From NCBI GenBank assembly GCA_910585235.1, contig CAJUCM010000002.1, positions 3,232 to 55,399 of the forward strand: 52,168 nucleotides of DNA, read 5' to 3'. Position numbers and translations under genes: made by a program. Every line of letters starts with the position of its first letter. Position 1 is the first letter of the stretch. The notes beneath the pieces are model-generated. The model was given only the letters and a program-made list of their open reading frames with translations, made no database searches and was not told where the DNA came from. Origin of the DNA: an uncultured Christensenella sp. (GTDB lineage: Bacteria > Bacillota > Clostridia > Christensenellales > Borkfalkiaceae). Positions 38,994-48,155 of the stretch are shown one piece after another.

Positions 38994-41900
38994 GCTTTTT
39001 CAGTTTTGACAATACGATCGAATTTTCCCTGTTGGGGCGCGACCTTCAAAGCGGCGCGCCCGTTGCTTGCTACGGACTTTCCGATTCCATGAAATATCTT
39101 GCCGCCGCGCTCGTCAAGGGGCGGGCGGTATACGTCACGGCGGACGCGCTTGCCGCTCGGCGCGCGGCGGAATCGATCGCGGCGCTCTCCGGAAAAAGAG
39201 TCGTGCTTCTGCCCGCCAAAGACGAAGTTCTTTTCTACCGCAAAGCGCTCTCCAAGGACGCGTTTCACAAACGCCTTTCCGCCCTCTACGAATGGCAGAA
39301 CGGCGCGGACGTGATCGTGGGCGATATTGAAGCGTTTATGGGATTGGTTCCCGCAAAACTTCCCGTCTTTACGCTTTCAATCGGCGGCGAAGCGGATATG
39401 CGTAAACTTGCCGATCGGCTTATTTCGGTGGGCTATACGCGGGAATACGAGGTGGAGAGCAAGGGCGTTTTTGCGCTCCGCGGAGACATTCTGGATATTT
39501 ACCCCGTCAACGCCGAACACCCCGTCCGCATTGATTTTTTCGGCGACGAGATCGAGAGCATCAAACCCTACGACGAGGCGACGGGGGAACGGCTTCCCGT
39601 AGTGAACATGATCGAGATCGCGGCGGCGACGGACGTCGTTTTGGGATCGGGGGAAGAGGCGGAACTTGAAAAGATTTTTGAAAGGGAATTGAAACAGGCG
39701 CCGAATGCGGAGGCGAAAAAGCGCCTTAACGGAATATTTGAAGAGATCAGATCGGACGGCTACCGTTCTGAATTCGTCATGCCTCTTCTGAAAAGCGCGG
39801 CTTGTTTTTTTGAGACGGTCGGGCGGGACGTGCAGTTGATTTTCGACGAGACCAAACAGATCCACGACAGGGCGGAGGCGCTCTATAAAGAACACGCGGA
39901 GCGGTTTACGTCGCTTCGGGAGAGCGGGGAAGTCGCCTCTTTTTCGCAGTATCAGTTGGCGCCGCTCTCCGAGGTCTCGAATTTCAACGGGAGAAAGGCG
40001 CTTGCGCTCTCCGCGTTCACGGGCAAAACTTATTTTTTCGATCCTCTGAAATCGCACCGCTTTACGGCGGCTCCCGTGCGGCGCTATATCAACAGCTTTT
40101 CCGATCTGTATATCGACCTCGCCGCCTGGAAAAAGACGGGCTACCGCGTCGTCCTCTGTTGCGGAAACGGGGAACGCGCGCAAAAACTTGCGGACGCGCT
40201 CGACGAAAATAACGTCTCCGCCGTCGCGCTTCCTGCCTCGCTTTTGGGGTTTCAGGGGGTTGCGGTCACGGGCAGTTCTCTTCCGCACGGCTTTATTCTG
40301 CACGAGAGCAAGCTCGCGGTCGTCGGTTCGGACGACCTCTTTCTGAAAGCGCCCAAGGAGCGGCGGATCAAAAAGCGCAGGGGGGACTTGTTCGTCGCGC
40401 CCGAAGTGGGCGACTACGCCGTCCATGAAACGCACGGGATCGGCAAGATCGTCGGCACGAAAAAAATCGAAACTTCCGACGGGGTCAAGGAATATATCGC
40501 GCTCGAATATAAGGGGGGAGATACGCTCTACGTCCCCGTCGAGCAGATGGACGCACTCAGTAAGTATATGGGAGAGGACAATCCGTCGCTCTCCAAGATC
40601 GGGGGCGGGGAATTCGAGCGGGTCAAGGCGCGCGTGCGCGCGTCGCTCAAAAAGATGGCGTTCGACTTAAAGCAACTCTATCAGGAGCGCGGGGAACGGC
40701 GCGGATTCGTCTTTCCCGAATACCGCGAAGAGATGGAGGAGTTTGCGGCGGCGTTTCCCTTTGAGGAGACCGCCGACCAGCTCGTCTCGATCGAAGAGAT
40801 CGAAAAAGATATGTGTTCGGACAAAGTTATGGACAGGCTCCTGTGCGGGGACGTGGGCTTCGGAAAAACGGAAGTCGCGCTCCGCGCCGCGTACCGCTGT
40901 ATTCTGGCGGGCAAACAGGCGGCGCTGATGTGTCCTTCGACCGTGCTCTCCGAACAGCATTTCAGAACGGCGACGGAGCGCATGAAGGATTTCGGCGTGC
41001 GCGTCGAGGCGATCAACCGTTTCCGCACCGATAAGGAGCAAAAACTCATTCTCGCCGCGCTCGAAAGGGGAGAGATCGATCTGATCGTCGGCACGCACAG
41101 ACTGCTCTCCGCAGATATTAAATTCCGCGATCTTGGACTTCTCGTTCTCGACGAAGAACAGCGGTTCGGCGTAGAGCATAAAGAAAAGATCAAGAATATG
41201 AAGCGGAATATCGACTGCCTGACCATGACGGCGACGCCCATTCCGCGCACGCTGCATCTGTCCCTTTCGGGGATCAGGGATATTTCGACCATACAGACGC
41301 CTCCGCGCGCCCGCCTGCCCGTACAGACCTACGTTGCGGAGGAGACGGAGCCGCTTTTGCGGGACGCGATCGTCAGAGAGATCGCAAGAAAGGGACAGGT
41401 GTTCGTTCTTTATAACCGCGTGGAGAGCATCTTTACGTTTGCGCGCCGCTTGCAGGAGATCGTGCCCGAAGCGAAGATCGCGGTGGCGCACGGCAGAATG
41501 GATAAGGCGACGCTCGAACGGTCGGTATTCGGCTTCTATCGGGGGGAGAGCGACGTCCTCGTAACGACGACGATCATCGAGAACGGGATCGATCTTCCCA
41601 ACGCGAATACGCTCGTCGTAATCGATTCCGACCGCCTCGGCATTTCCCAGCTCTATCAGCTCCGCGGGCGGGTGGGGCGTGGCGCAAGGCTCGCGCACGC
41701 ATACTTTACTTATAAGCCCGAACGCGTCATGACGGAGAACGCCTCCGAACGGCTCAAAGCCATTATGCAGTTCACCGAACTCGGATCGGGCTTCAAGATC
41801 GCCATGCGCGATTTGGAGATCCGCGGCGCGGGCAATGTTCTCGGCGCCGAACAGCACGGTCACATGGATAAGGTCGGTTATGAGCTCTATTCCAAAATTC

Positions 41901-42376
41901 TCAAAGAGGAGATCACGGGGGAACAGGAGACGAGCGTCGAGCTCGACATCAAGGCGACGGCGTTTATCCCCGAAAATTATATCGAGTCGGCGGCGGGGCG
42001 CATGGATACCTATAAGCAGATCGCGGAAATCAGAAGCGCGGCGGATTATAAAAGGGTGTGCACTTCTCTCGAAGAGACATACGGTTCGCTTCCCGAAGAG
42101 ACGGTCAATCTGCTTGTGATCGCGGTCATGAAGAGCTACGCGGCAAAATTCCGCGTCAAAAAGATTTCGGTCGGGGCGAAGGGGGGCGCGCTCGAATTTG
42201 CCTCTTTGCAGGCGCTCGGCGACAAACGGATCTCCGCGGCGGTCGATAAGTACAGCCGCGATCTGAGTTTCGATATGACGAACGCACCCGTTTTGAAGTT
42301 CCGCTTTATGGGAAACGGCGGAAAAACCATGATTTTTATGACGAAATTTTTGAAATTTGCCTCATCTTTTACCTGA
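38990..42376 (+). CDS. mfd: Transcription-repair coupling factor
   Basis: A 1128-aa Mfd that displaces stalled RNA polymerase and recruits UvrA. The N-terminal UvrB-like part runs to about residue 330. The RNA polymerase interaction domain is around 465-560 (GDYAVHETHGIGKIVG, EYKGGDTLYVPVEQMD). The RecG-like motor has Walker A GDVGFGKTE at about 620, DEEQRFGV, TATPIPRTLH and the C-terminal RQLRGRVGRG-like LYQLRGRVGRG. Length is normal and all core motifs are intact. Overlaps pth by 4 nt. Confidence 0.95.
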   Translation: MSFFSFDNTIEFSLLGRDLQSGAPVACYGLSDSMKYLAAALVKGRAVYVTADALAARRAAESIAALSGKRVVLLPAKDEVLFYRKALSKDAFHKRLSALYEWQNGADVIVGDIEAFMGLVPAKLPVFTLSIGGEADMRKLADRLISVGYTREYEVESKGVFALRGDILDIYPVNAEHPVRIDFFGDEIESIKPYDEATGERLPVVNMIEIAAATDVVLGSGEEAELEKIFERELKQAPNAEAKKRLNGIFEEIRSDGYRSEFVMPLLKSAACFFETVGRDVQLIFDETKQIHDRAEALYKEHAERFTSLRESGEVASFSQYQLAPLSEVSNFNGRKALALSAFTGKTYFFDPLKSHRFTAAPVRRYINSFSDLYIDLAAWKKTGYRVVLCCGNGERAQKLADALDENNVSAVALPASLLGFQGVAVTGSSLPHGFILHESKLAVVGSDDLFLKAPKERRIKKRRGDLFVAPEVGDYAVHETHGIGKIVGTKKIETSDGVKEYIALEYKGGDTLYVPVEQMDALSKYMGEDNPSLSKIGGGEFERVKARVRASLKKMAFDLKQLYQERGERRGFVFPEYREEMEEFAAAFPFEETADQLVSIEEIEKDMCSDKVMDRLLCGDVGFGKTEVALRAAYRCILAGKQAALMCPSTVLSEQHFRTATERMKDFGVRVEAINRFRTDKEQKLILAALERGEIDLIVGTHRLLSADIKFRDLGLLVLDEEQRFGVEHKEKIKNMKRNIDCLTMTATPIPRTLHLSLSGIRDISTIQTPPRARLPVQTYVAEETEPLLRDAIVREIARKGQVFVLYNRVESIFTFARRLQEIVPEAKIAVAHGRMDKATLERSVFGFYRGESDVLVTTTIIENGIDLPNANTLVVIDSDRLGISQLYQLRGRVGRGARLAHAYFTYKPERVMTENASERLKAIMQFTELGSGFKIAMRDLEIRGAGNVLGAEQHGHMDKVGYELYSKILKEEITGEQETSVELDIKATAFIPENYIESAAGRMDTYKQIAEIRSAADYKRVCTSLEETYGSLPEETVNLLVIAVMKSYAAKFRVKKISVGAKGGALEFASLQALGDKRISAAVDKYSRDLSFDMTNAPVLKFRFMGNGGKTMIFMTKFLKFASSFT

Positions 42377-42392
42377 TTTTCACGAAAATGGC

Positions 42393-42421
42393 TTGCCTCA
42401 TTTATCAGAATGCGCTATAAT
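42393..42421 (+). promoter_or_regulatory. Promoter of the PrsA-like lipoprotein gene
   Basis: TTGCCT (42393-42398), 17-nt spacer, TATAAT (42416-42421). Confidence 0.7.
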
Positions 42422-42479
42422 AAATAAGTGAGACTGTGGGTTATTCTAACGGTTTCACGGAACAGTTCGGAGATTTGAT

Positions 42480-44615
42480 ATGAAGATTAACAGTAAAAAG
42501 GCGGCGGCGGTCGCGGTTGCGGCGATCATGGGATGCGGCGTGTTTGCAGGTTGCGACCTTGTGATCAGGAACGAAACCGAGAACATGAAGCAGACGATTG
42601 CGGAAGTAAATATTTCCGATTCCGACAACTTCAAAAAAGAATTTGAAGGGTTGGATCAGCAACTCGTTTCAAAAGTGATCAGCACCGTATCCGTTTCCAA
42701 ACAGGATATGATCGTATCGTTCGTGGGGTCGGGCTACAACGCCATGAACTCTTACGGCTGGTCGTATAAAGATACGTTCGACGCGATTTCCGATTCGCTC
42801 GTTCAGCGTCAGGTCTATATCCAGTATGCAAAGGCGTACTTCCTCAAAAACGGCTGGAAGGACGAGGACGACAACCGCGAATATTGGTATAACGATCTTG
42901 CGGCATTCAACGAGAAGGTCGGGGACAAGGAAGGCATCGAGTACGACATTGCGGCGACTTCCTATTTCCTGACGGATAAGGAAATCGAAAAGGCGACCTA
43001 TACGACGCGCGTCATGCTCAATAATTCGATCGACTCTCTCGAAACCAACTATATCAAGGAATTGGAGGACGATAAAGAGTACGACGCGAGCGCGAGAACG
43101 ACGCCTAAGGGTCTGAATACGGCGAACGGCGACTATTACGATAACGAATATAAAATATATACGGGCACGGGCAAACAGAGCGCCGTCCGCGGAAGCTACG
43201 AGCCGAAAGACGGTTCTACCTCCACGACGCGCCGCCGCGCCTATGACGATCTTCTCACGAGTCTGAAATCGAACAGCCTCATCGAGAAAGGGGAGGATAC
43301 GAGCGACGTTGAAACGCTGAATTACTTCCTTCTTGAAAACAAATCGGATTTAGAGGACGCGCTCATTCAGAAAATGACCGATACCTTTACGAAGCAGGCG
43401 GAAGAAAAACTCGACGAAAAATATTTCAAGGATATGTTCAATGATATGCTTGTCAGCCAGAGCGCGAGTTACGGGCGATCCTATTCCAATCTGGAAAGTG
43501 CGATGGACTCCGTTTCCGATACGGAATTTGTTCTGACGGCTGCGCCTGGGAATCCAAACTACGGCTACGTCATCAACATTCTGCTTCCGTTCTCTGCGGC
43601 GCAGTCGGACGAGCTTTCCGCCGTCAAACAGGACTTCGGCGACAAGAAAGGGAACAAGTTCGCAACGCGCGCCCGTCTTTTGAAAAACGTAAACGCGACC
43701 GACCAGCGCGGAAGCTGGTTCCGCGGCGAGACCGATTATTCCTATAAGGCGAAATCTTCGGAAGGCGCGTTCGGTTATGATGCGGAAAAGGGCAGAACCT
43801 GGCTCTTCTTCGAGGATAATTTCAATTCCGAGGAAACCGCGAAGTATGAATATCTGAAAAATTATTACGGGCAATACACCTACAACGGAACTTGGGATCC
43901 GGAAACGCGCAAATACAAACCGACTCCGATTAAAATTGATGAGTTTATCGACGAGATGGAGGATTATCTCATAAGTGCCGGATTAACCGTTGTAAAGAGT
44001 ACGAAAGGCGGCGATTCTTATTATAATCGGAATTACTACTATACTACTTCGGAGAACGGACACAAGGTCGGAGACGTGAATTACGAACAATTCGTCTATT
44101 ATAAGGGCAAAGTATATTTTAGTGACGGATTCAACGCAAACAAGATTTTCCAAACGGGCAGTAACGAGAACAAGGCGTTGTCCGTCATAAACGAGCTTTC
44201 GTTCGCGTATAATACGGATACGGCGGGATTGAACACCTATTACGGATACGCGATCACGGCGAATAAGACGAAGTTTGTCAACGAGTTCGAGTATGCGGCG
44301 CAGGCAGTCGTCAGAGCGGGCGCGGGTAATTATATGATCGTTCCCTCGGATTACGGCTGGCATATCATCTACTGCACGTTCTCTTTTGTGGACGGTAAGA
44401 ATGTCGCCGATAGGATCCAGACTCCGTTTGCATACAACCATGACGAAAGGGCGGACGAGGGAACGTTCTCCTATCTCTTCTATGAAAAATACAAGGCGAA
44501 TGCCGCTTCCACGGAATCGACCAATCGCCGCAGTAAGATCATTTCTTCTTTTAACGACAGCTATACGATTTACGAAGAGCGTTATTCCGATCTCGCAAAT
44601 ATCGGAAGTAACTGA
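42480..44615 (+). CDS. Large lipoprotein, SurA/PrsA-like foldase
   Basis: A 711-aa lipoprotein with signal and lipobox VFAGC (Cys about 25). Residues 60-140 resemble a SurA/PrsA chaperone N-domain (YKDTFDAISDSLVQRQVYIQYAKAYF), and the end (YGWHIIYCTF, residues about 620-645) resembles the last strand of a parvulin peptidyl-prolyl isomerase domain. Location directly behind mfd matches the common mfd-PrsA gene order in Clostridia. The protein is much longer than PrsA (about 300 aa) and a full parvulin domain is not obvious, so catalysis is uncertain. Likely an extracytoplasmic folding factor. Confidence 0.6.
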   Translation: MKINSKKAAAVAVAAIMGCGVFAGCDLVIRNETENMKQTIAEVNISDSDNFKKEFEGLDQQLVSKVISTVSVSKQDMIVSFVGSGYNAMNSYGWSYKDTFDAISDSLVQRQVYIQYAKAYFLKNGWKDEDDNREYWYNDLAAFNEKVGDKEGIEYDIAATSYFLTDKEIEKATYTTRVMLNNSIDSLETNYIKELEDDKEYDASARTTPKGLNTANGDYYDNEYKIYTGTGKQSAVRGSYEPKDGSTSTTRRRAYDDLLTSLKSNSLIEKGEDTSDVETLNYFLLENKSDLEDALIQKMTDTFTKQAEEKLDEKYFKDMFNDMLVSQSASYGRSYSNLESAMDSVSDTEFVLTAAPGNPNYGYVINILLPFSAAQSDELSAVKQDFGDKKGNKFATRARLLKNVNATDQRGSWFRGETDYSYKAKSSEGAFGYDAEKGRTWLFFEDNFNSEETAKYEYLKNYYGQYTYNGTWDPETRKYKPTPIKIDEFIDEMEDYLISAGLTVVKSTKGGDSYYNRNYYYTTSENGHKVGDVNYEQFVYYKGKVYFSDGFNANKIFQTGSNENKALSVINELSFAYNTDTAGLNTYYGYAITANKTKFVNEFEYAAQAVVRAGAGNYMIVPSDYGWHIIYCTFSFVDGKNVADRIQTPFAYNHDERADEGTFSYLFYEKYKANAASTESTNRRSKIISSFNDSYTIYEERYSDLANIGSN

Positions 44616-44644
44616 TCGGATACGATCCGTTTTCGGGGTTTTGA

Positions 44645-45478
44645 ATGGGAATTTGGGAAGCAATCTGGAAATCGGCTATTTTAGGTACGGTGCAGGGACT
44701 CACGGAGTTCCTGCCCGTTTCTTCAAGCGGACATCTGACCCTTCTGCAACAGATTTTGGGTTACGATCTCGGCGGGGCGGGCATGACCTTTGTGAATATT
44801 CTTTTGCACTTCGGCACGCTTCTCGCCGTTGTTTTCGTCTTTCGGAAGGACATTCTTGCGCTTTTCAAAAAGCCTTTCAAAACGCTTCTCATGCTGATCG
44901 CGGCAACGGTTCCCGCAGGCGTCGTCGGGCTTTTGTTCGACGATAAAATTGAGGCGCTCTTCGATCCCGCTTCCAATGCCGCGTGGCTGTGCTGGCTTGC
45001 GGTGTTCTTTGCCTTGACGGCGTTCGTTCTGCTTTTGACGGAGTTCGTATCGTCGCGGCGTAAAAAGGTTTCGCCGCTTGGCTGGAAGCATTCCGTTCCC
45101 ATGGGGCTTGCGCAGGCGGTCGCGCTCTTTCCCGGCGTTTCAAGGAGCGGTTCGACGATCGCGGCGGGCGTGATCTCCGGCGCAAAGCGCGATGACGTTG
45201 CAAAATTTTCCTTTCTGATGAGCATTCCCGTGATCCTCGGAAGTCTTGCGGTAGAGGTCTATCACGTTCTCAAACCGGACGAGGGGGTTACGGTCGCGAT
45301 CGGAACGAGCGGGATCATCGGTATGGTCGTGGGGGTCGTATTTTCCGCCGCGGCGGGATTCTTTGCAATCAAAATCATGCTCAAAGTCATCGGGAAAGGG
45401 AATTATAAATGGTTTTCGCTGTATCTCGTAATTCTCTCGCTTGTCTGTTTCTGGCTGAACGTACTCGGCGTATTGTGA
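44645..45478 (+). CDS. uppP: Undecaprenyl-diphosphate phosphatase
   Basis: A 277-aa, multi-helix BacA/UppP membrane enzyme that recycles undecaprenyl diphosphate for cell-wall synthesis; overexpression confers bacitracin resistance. The two active-site motifs are present: TEFLPVSSSGHL (residues about 20-31) and PGVSRSGSTIAAG (residues 162-175). A small hairpin CGGAT/ATCCG with TTTT lies between this gene and the lipoprotein gene. Confidence 0.93.
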   Translation: MGIWEAIWKSAILGTVQGLTEFLPVSSSGHLTLLQQILGYDLGGAGMTFVNILLHFGTLLAVVFVFRKDILALFKKPFKTLLMLIAATVPAGVVGLLFDDKIEALFDPASNAAWLCWLAVFFALTAFVLLLTEFVSSRRKKVSPLGWKHSVPMGLAQAVALFPGVSRSGSTIAAGVISGAKRDDVAKFSFLMSIPVILGSLAVEVYHVLKPDEGVTVAIGTSGIIGMVVGVVFSAAAGFFAIKIMLKVIGKGNYKWFSLYLVILSLVCFWLNVLGVL

Positions 45479-45529
45479 TGTATAAACGGACGCGACCTTC
45501 CCATACTGATTGTATCGGAGGTGAACGGA

Positions 45530-45682
45530 ATGAGATTGAATTGCGGAGATACCTGCCCTAAGACGGGATCGTACAAGGTTGTCGACGGCGAAGGCAGGAT
45601 CGTGAACACGATTTATGTGGGCGAGGGCGAAACGATGCCTCCCACGCAGTATTCGGATTGCCACTACGAATCCGAGTCGTAA
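45530..45682 (+). CDS. Small conserved-looking protein (50 aa)
   Basis: A 50-aa ORF with GGAGGTG upstream. The peptide has CGDTCPKTGSYKVVD at the start and GETMPPTQYSDCHYE near the end. It resembles YjzC-like small proteins in its PPTQ segment and in the Cys pattern. Three cysteines and one histidine could bind metal. No promoter is seen; it is probably co-transcribed with uppP. Function unknown. Confidence 0.65.
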   Translation: MRLNCGDTCPKTGSYKVVDGEGRIVNTIYVGEGETMPPTQYSDCHYESES

Positions 45683-45698
45683 CTTTCATAAAAAGGAT

Positions 45699-45728
45699 AC
45701 GCGCGAAAAAGTCCGCGCGTATTTTTTT
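45699..45728 (+). terminator. Terminator after the 50-aa ORF
   Basis: ATACGCGCG and CGCGCGTAT form a perfect 9-bp stem with an 8-nt loop, followed by TTTTTTT. Confidence 0.85.
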
Positions 45729-45753
45729 GCGGATCACGCGCCTGTATTTCAAT

Positions 45754-45782
45754 TTGACAAAAACGTTTTCGTGCGCTATAAT
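45754..45782 (+). promoter_or_regulatory. Promoter of the C_GCAxxG_C_C gene
   Basis: TTGACA (45754-45759), 17-nt spacer, TATAAT (45777-45782). Confidence 0.85.
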
Positions 45783-45803
45783 CATATAAAAGGAGAACGG
45801 ACT

Positions 45804-46256
45804 ATGACGAGAGGGGAACAGGCGGAACAGTATTTCAGAACAGGCTATAACTGCACGCAGGCGGTCGTACTTGCCTTTATGGACGATCTGAATGCGGACA
45901 GGGAAACGTTGATGGCGGCGGCGCATCCGTTCGGCGGAGGCATGGGAAGACTGCGCCTGACCTGCGGCGCGGTCACGGGCGCGGTGATGTGTTTGGGGCT
46001 TTTCTTTCCCGCGCTCAAAAAGAGCGAACTTTACGCGCTCGTGCAGGAATTTTCCCGTCGGTTTGAAGAAAAGAACGGAAGCATCGTCTGCGGCACGCTT
46101 CTGACGGGCGCGGGGCTGAAAACGGACCGATCGCCTCAGGCGGAAGCGCGCACGGAGGAATATTATAAAAAGAGACCCTGTCCCTTGCTCATTCACGATG
46201 CGGCGGATATTCTCGAAGAAATGCTGAAAGAAAACGGAATGCTTTCTGAACATTGA
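45804..46256 (+). CDS. C_GCAxxG_C_C family (putative redox) protein
   Basis: A 150-aa protein of the C_GCAxxG_C_C family, named for spaced cysteines. Visible: NCTQAVVLAF (first Cys), LTCGAVTGAVMCLG, SIVCGTLLTG and PCPLLIHDAADIL. Members are thought to bind metal or act in redox reactions; a defined function is lacking. ATG 45804 follows AAAAGGAG and a consensus promoter; the longer in-frame ORF upstream runs through the terminator and promoter and is rejected. Its stop codon lies inside a terminator. Confidence 0.85.
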   Translation: MTRGEQAEQYFRTGYNCTQAVVLAFMDDLNADRETLMAAAHPFGGGMGRLRLTCGAVTGAVMCLGLFFPALKKSELYALVQEFSRRFEEKNGSIVCGTLLTGAGLKTDRSPQAEARTEEYYKKRPCPLLIHDAADILEEMLKENGMLSEH

Positions 46257-46273
46257 AAGAAAGCATTTTTTAT
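46238..46273 (+). terminator. Terminator overlapping the end of the C_GCAxxG_C_C gene
   Basis: AATGCTTTC (46238-46246) pairs with GAAAGCATT (46259-46267), followed by TTTTATT. The left arm is coding. Confidence 0.75.
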
Positions 46274-46292
46274 TACATTTCGGAAAAAACTC

Positions 46293-46321
46293 TTTACAGT
46301 CTGCGTAAATTGGTATATAAT
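46293..46321 (+). promoter_or_regulatory. Promoter of the membrane-protein pair
   Basis: TTTACA (46293-46298), 17-nt spacer, TATAAT (46316-46321). Confidence 0.75.
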
Positions 46322-46341
46322 AAAGAATAAGGAGAAAAGAA

Positions 46342-47163
46342 ATGCGCATCGTATTCGGCAATTGGAAATACCTGTTCAAGAATTTCTGGTACGCGCTCGC
46401 CTGCGGGATCGTGCCGGCGGTTTTTCTTGCGCTTTCTTTCGACTGGTCGGCGATTTCGGGATTTCTCCGCGGATTTTTTCAGGGGGAACCCCGCACGGAT
46501 TTCATAGGGCTCTTGCGCGCGTTCTCTCCCATCAGGGTCGATTCCGTGCTCGGCGGGGTCTATACGGTGCTTGCGTACGTCACGTCGTCCGTCTTTGCGG
46601 CGCTTCTTCTCGCCCTCGTGGAAAAACATATGCGGATCGGAAAGCGTACGCTGGGGGGCGTGGGAACGGAGATGAAGAATCTGCTTCTTCCCGCTTTTCT
46701 GATCGTTCTGCTGTTTTATTTTTTGGGCGAGCTTGCGGCGATTATTCTCTCCGCGCTCATGTTTGCGATCTTTTCGATCGGAACGACGGCGCTCGTATAT
46801 CTTCTGAGCGTGCTCGTAGCGATCGGCGTCTGTTTTCTGTTTCTGTATTCTTTCGAGGCGTTTTATCTGTGGCTGCCCTGTATGCAGATCACGGGGTTCC
46901 GTCCCTATCATGCGTTCATTTATTCCTACCGCCTTTCGATCGGCGTCAGGTGGAAGCTGATCGCGGCGCACGCGCTCTCCATGCTCGTTTTGGCGCTGCT
47001 TCTGGGAGGAACGGCGTTCCTGCCTGAAATCATATTCCGTATCACGGCGCTCGTTCTCTGTCTGTTTTTATATGCGGGAATGTTTATCCGCATGGAGACC
47101 GTCTATTTCGAGACGGATAAACTGGACAGAGAGGACGTCATCAAAAGTTATAAGGAACTTTAA
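46342..47163 (+). CDS. Polytopic membrane protein, uncharacterised
   Basis: A 273-aa integral membrane protein with about six transmembrane helices (near 17-33, 74-92, 113-135, 137-175, 215-235, 240-258). The Arg/Lys-rich loop EKHMRIGKRTLGG lies between helices 2 and 3. AAGGAGAAAAG precedes ATG 46342. It forms a pair with the similarly built gene 2 nt downstream, suggesting a heteromeric complex. I cannot name the family or substrate. Confidence 0.7.
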   Translation: MRIVFGNWKYLFKNFWYALACGIVPAVFLALSFDWSAISGFLRGFFQGEPRTDFIGLLRAFSPIRVDSVLGGVYTVLAYVTSSVFAALLLALVEKHMRIGKRTLGGVGTEMKNLLLPAFLIVLLFYFLGELAAIILSALMFAIFSIGTTALVYLLSVLVAIGVCFLFLYSFEAFYLWLPCMQITGFRPYHAFIYSYRLSIGVRWKLIAAHALSMLVLALLLGGTAFLPEIIFRITALVLCLFLYAGMFIRMETVYFETDKLDREDVIKSYKEL

Positions 47164-47165
47164 TT

Positions 47166-48122
47166 ATGAGATTCCGTAATGCCATTCATATTACGATCGA
47201 CAATTTTTCGAGCGTATTCAAACTGCTTCTCTATTCCGTGCTGACGGGCGCGGTCTTTATGAGTTTGACCTATCTCATCATCCGTTTAGGGCTGGACGGG
47301 ATTATTACGGGCAGTCCGACGAAGGCGGTCGCCGATCTGATCAAAGAATTTTTCAACGCGATCGTGACGGGTAAATCCGATTTCTTAAACGCCTTTCACG
47401 ATACGTTTTCGGCGGCGTTTGCCGAATTCAAAGAACTGCTCCGCAGTTCTACGGGCGCGATCGCGGGGACGATCGTCGGCGTTGCGATCATGTATCTTCT
47501 GTCCCGTTTTGTGAACGGTCTCGGACGCATTGCGGTCGCGGGAACGATGAACGACCGCATGAGCACTTTCTCCCGTACGCGTTTTGCAAGTTCGTATTTT
47601 AAGAACATCGCAAAGGGGGCGCTGTACGAGATCATCTATGTTCCGCTCATCTTTGTATATGACCTTCTGATGTTATTATGCTGTTGGTTCGCCTTTTTTG
47701 AAGTGCCCGCGTTGCTTTCGATCAACGGCTGGTTTTCGGTGCTGATCTCGCTGATGCTGACGTTTACGGCGATCGCCTGTTTCGAGGCGCTGAAAATGAC
47801 CTTGATTTCCGCATGGATCCCCGCGTTTATTTCGGGGGAAAGTACGGTGACGCGTGCGTTCCGTAGCAGTATCTGCGCCAAGAAGCATTTCGGAAGGCGC
47901 TTTGCAAGTTTTTTGGTTGCGGTCTATCTGATTATTGTCATGAATATTGTCTTTGCGCTCTGCACGTTCGGAAGTGCGCTCTTCGTAACGCTTCCGCTGA
48001 GCTTTGTGTTCCTGCTTGCGTTGCAGTTCGTGCAGTATTACGAGGATCATTCCAAAAAGTATTTAATTTCTTCGCGCACGATCATGGGCGGAGAGGAAAC
48101 CCCGAAAGGGTTGGACGAATAA
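47166..48122 (+). CDS. Polytopic membrane protein, uncharacterised (partner)
   Basis: A 318-aa membrane protein with about six transmembrane helices. It contains NDRMSTFSRTRFASSYFKNIAKGALYE in a loop (only part quoted for identification: GRIAVAGTMNDRM). It starts 2 nt after the preceding membrane gene and has related architecture, so the two probably arose by duplication and work together. No catalytic motif seen. Confidence 0.7.
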   Translation: MRFRNAIHITIDNFSSVFKLLLYSVLTGAVFMSLTYLIIRLGLDGIITGSPTKAVADLIKEFFNAIVTGKSDFLNAFHDTFSAAFAEFKELLRSSTGAIAGTIVGVAIMYLLSRFVNGLGRIAVAGTMNDRMSTFSRTRFASSYFKNIAKGALYEIIYVPLIFVYDLLMLLCCWFAFFEVPALLSINGWFSVLISLMLTFTAIACFEALKMTLISAWIPAFISGESTVTRAFRSSICAKKHFGRRFASFLVAVYLIIVMNIVFALCTFGSALFVTLPLSFVFLLALQFVQYYEDHSKKYLISSRTIMGGEETPKGLDE

Positions 48123-48155
48123 TTTTTGCGCGTTATGCGCTGTGAGGGGAGATAT

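Noticed and set aside
45615..45803. N-terminal extension of the C_GCAxxG_C_C protein
   Set aside because: It crosses a terminator and the consensus promoter; the ATG at 45804 has a good ribosome site.
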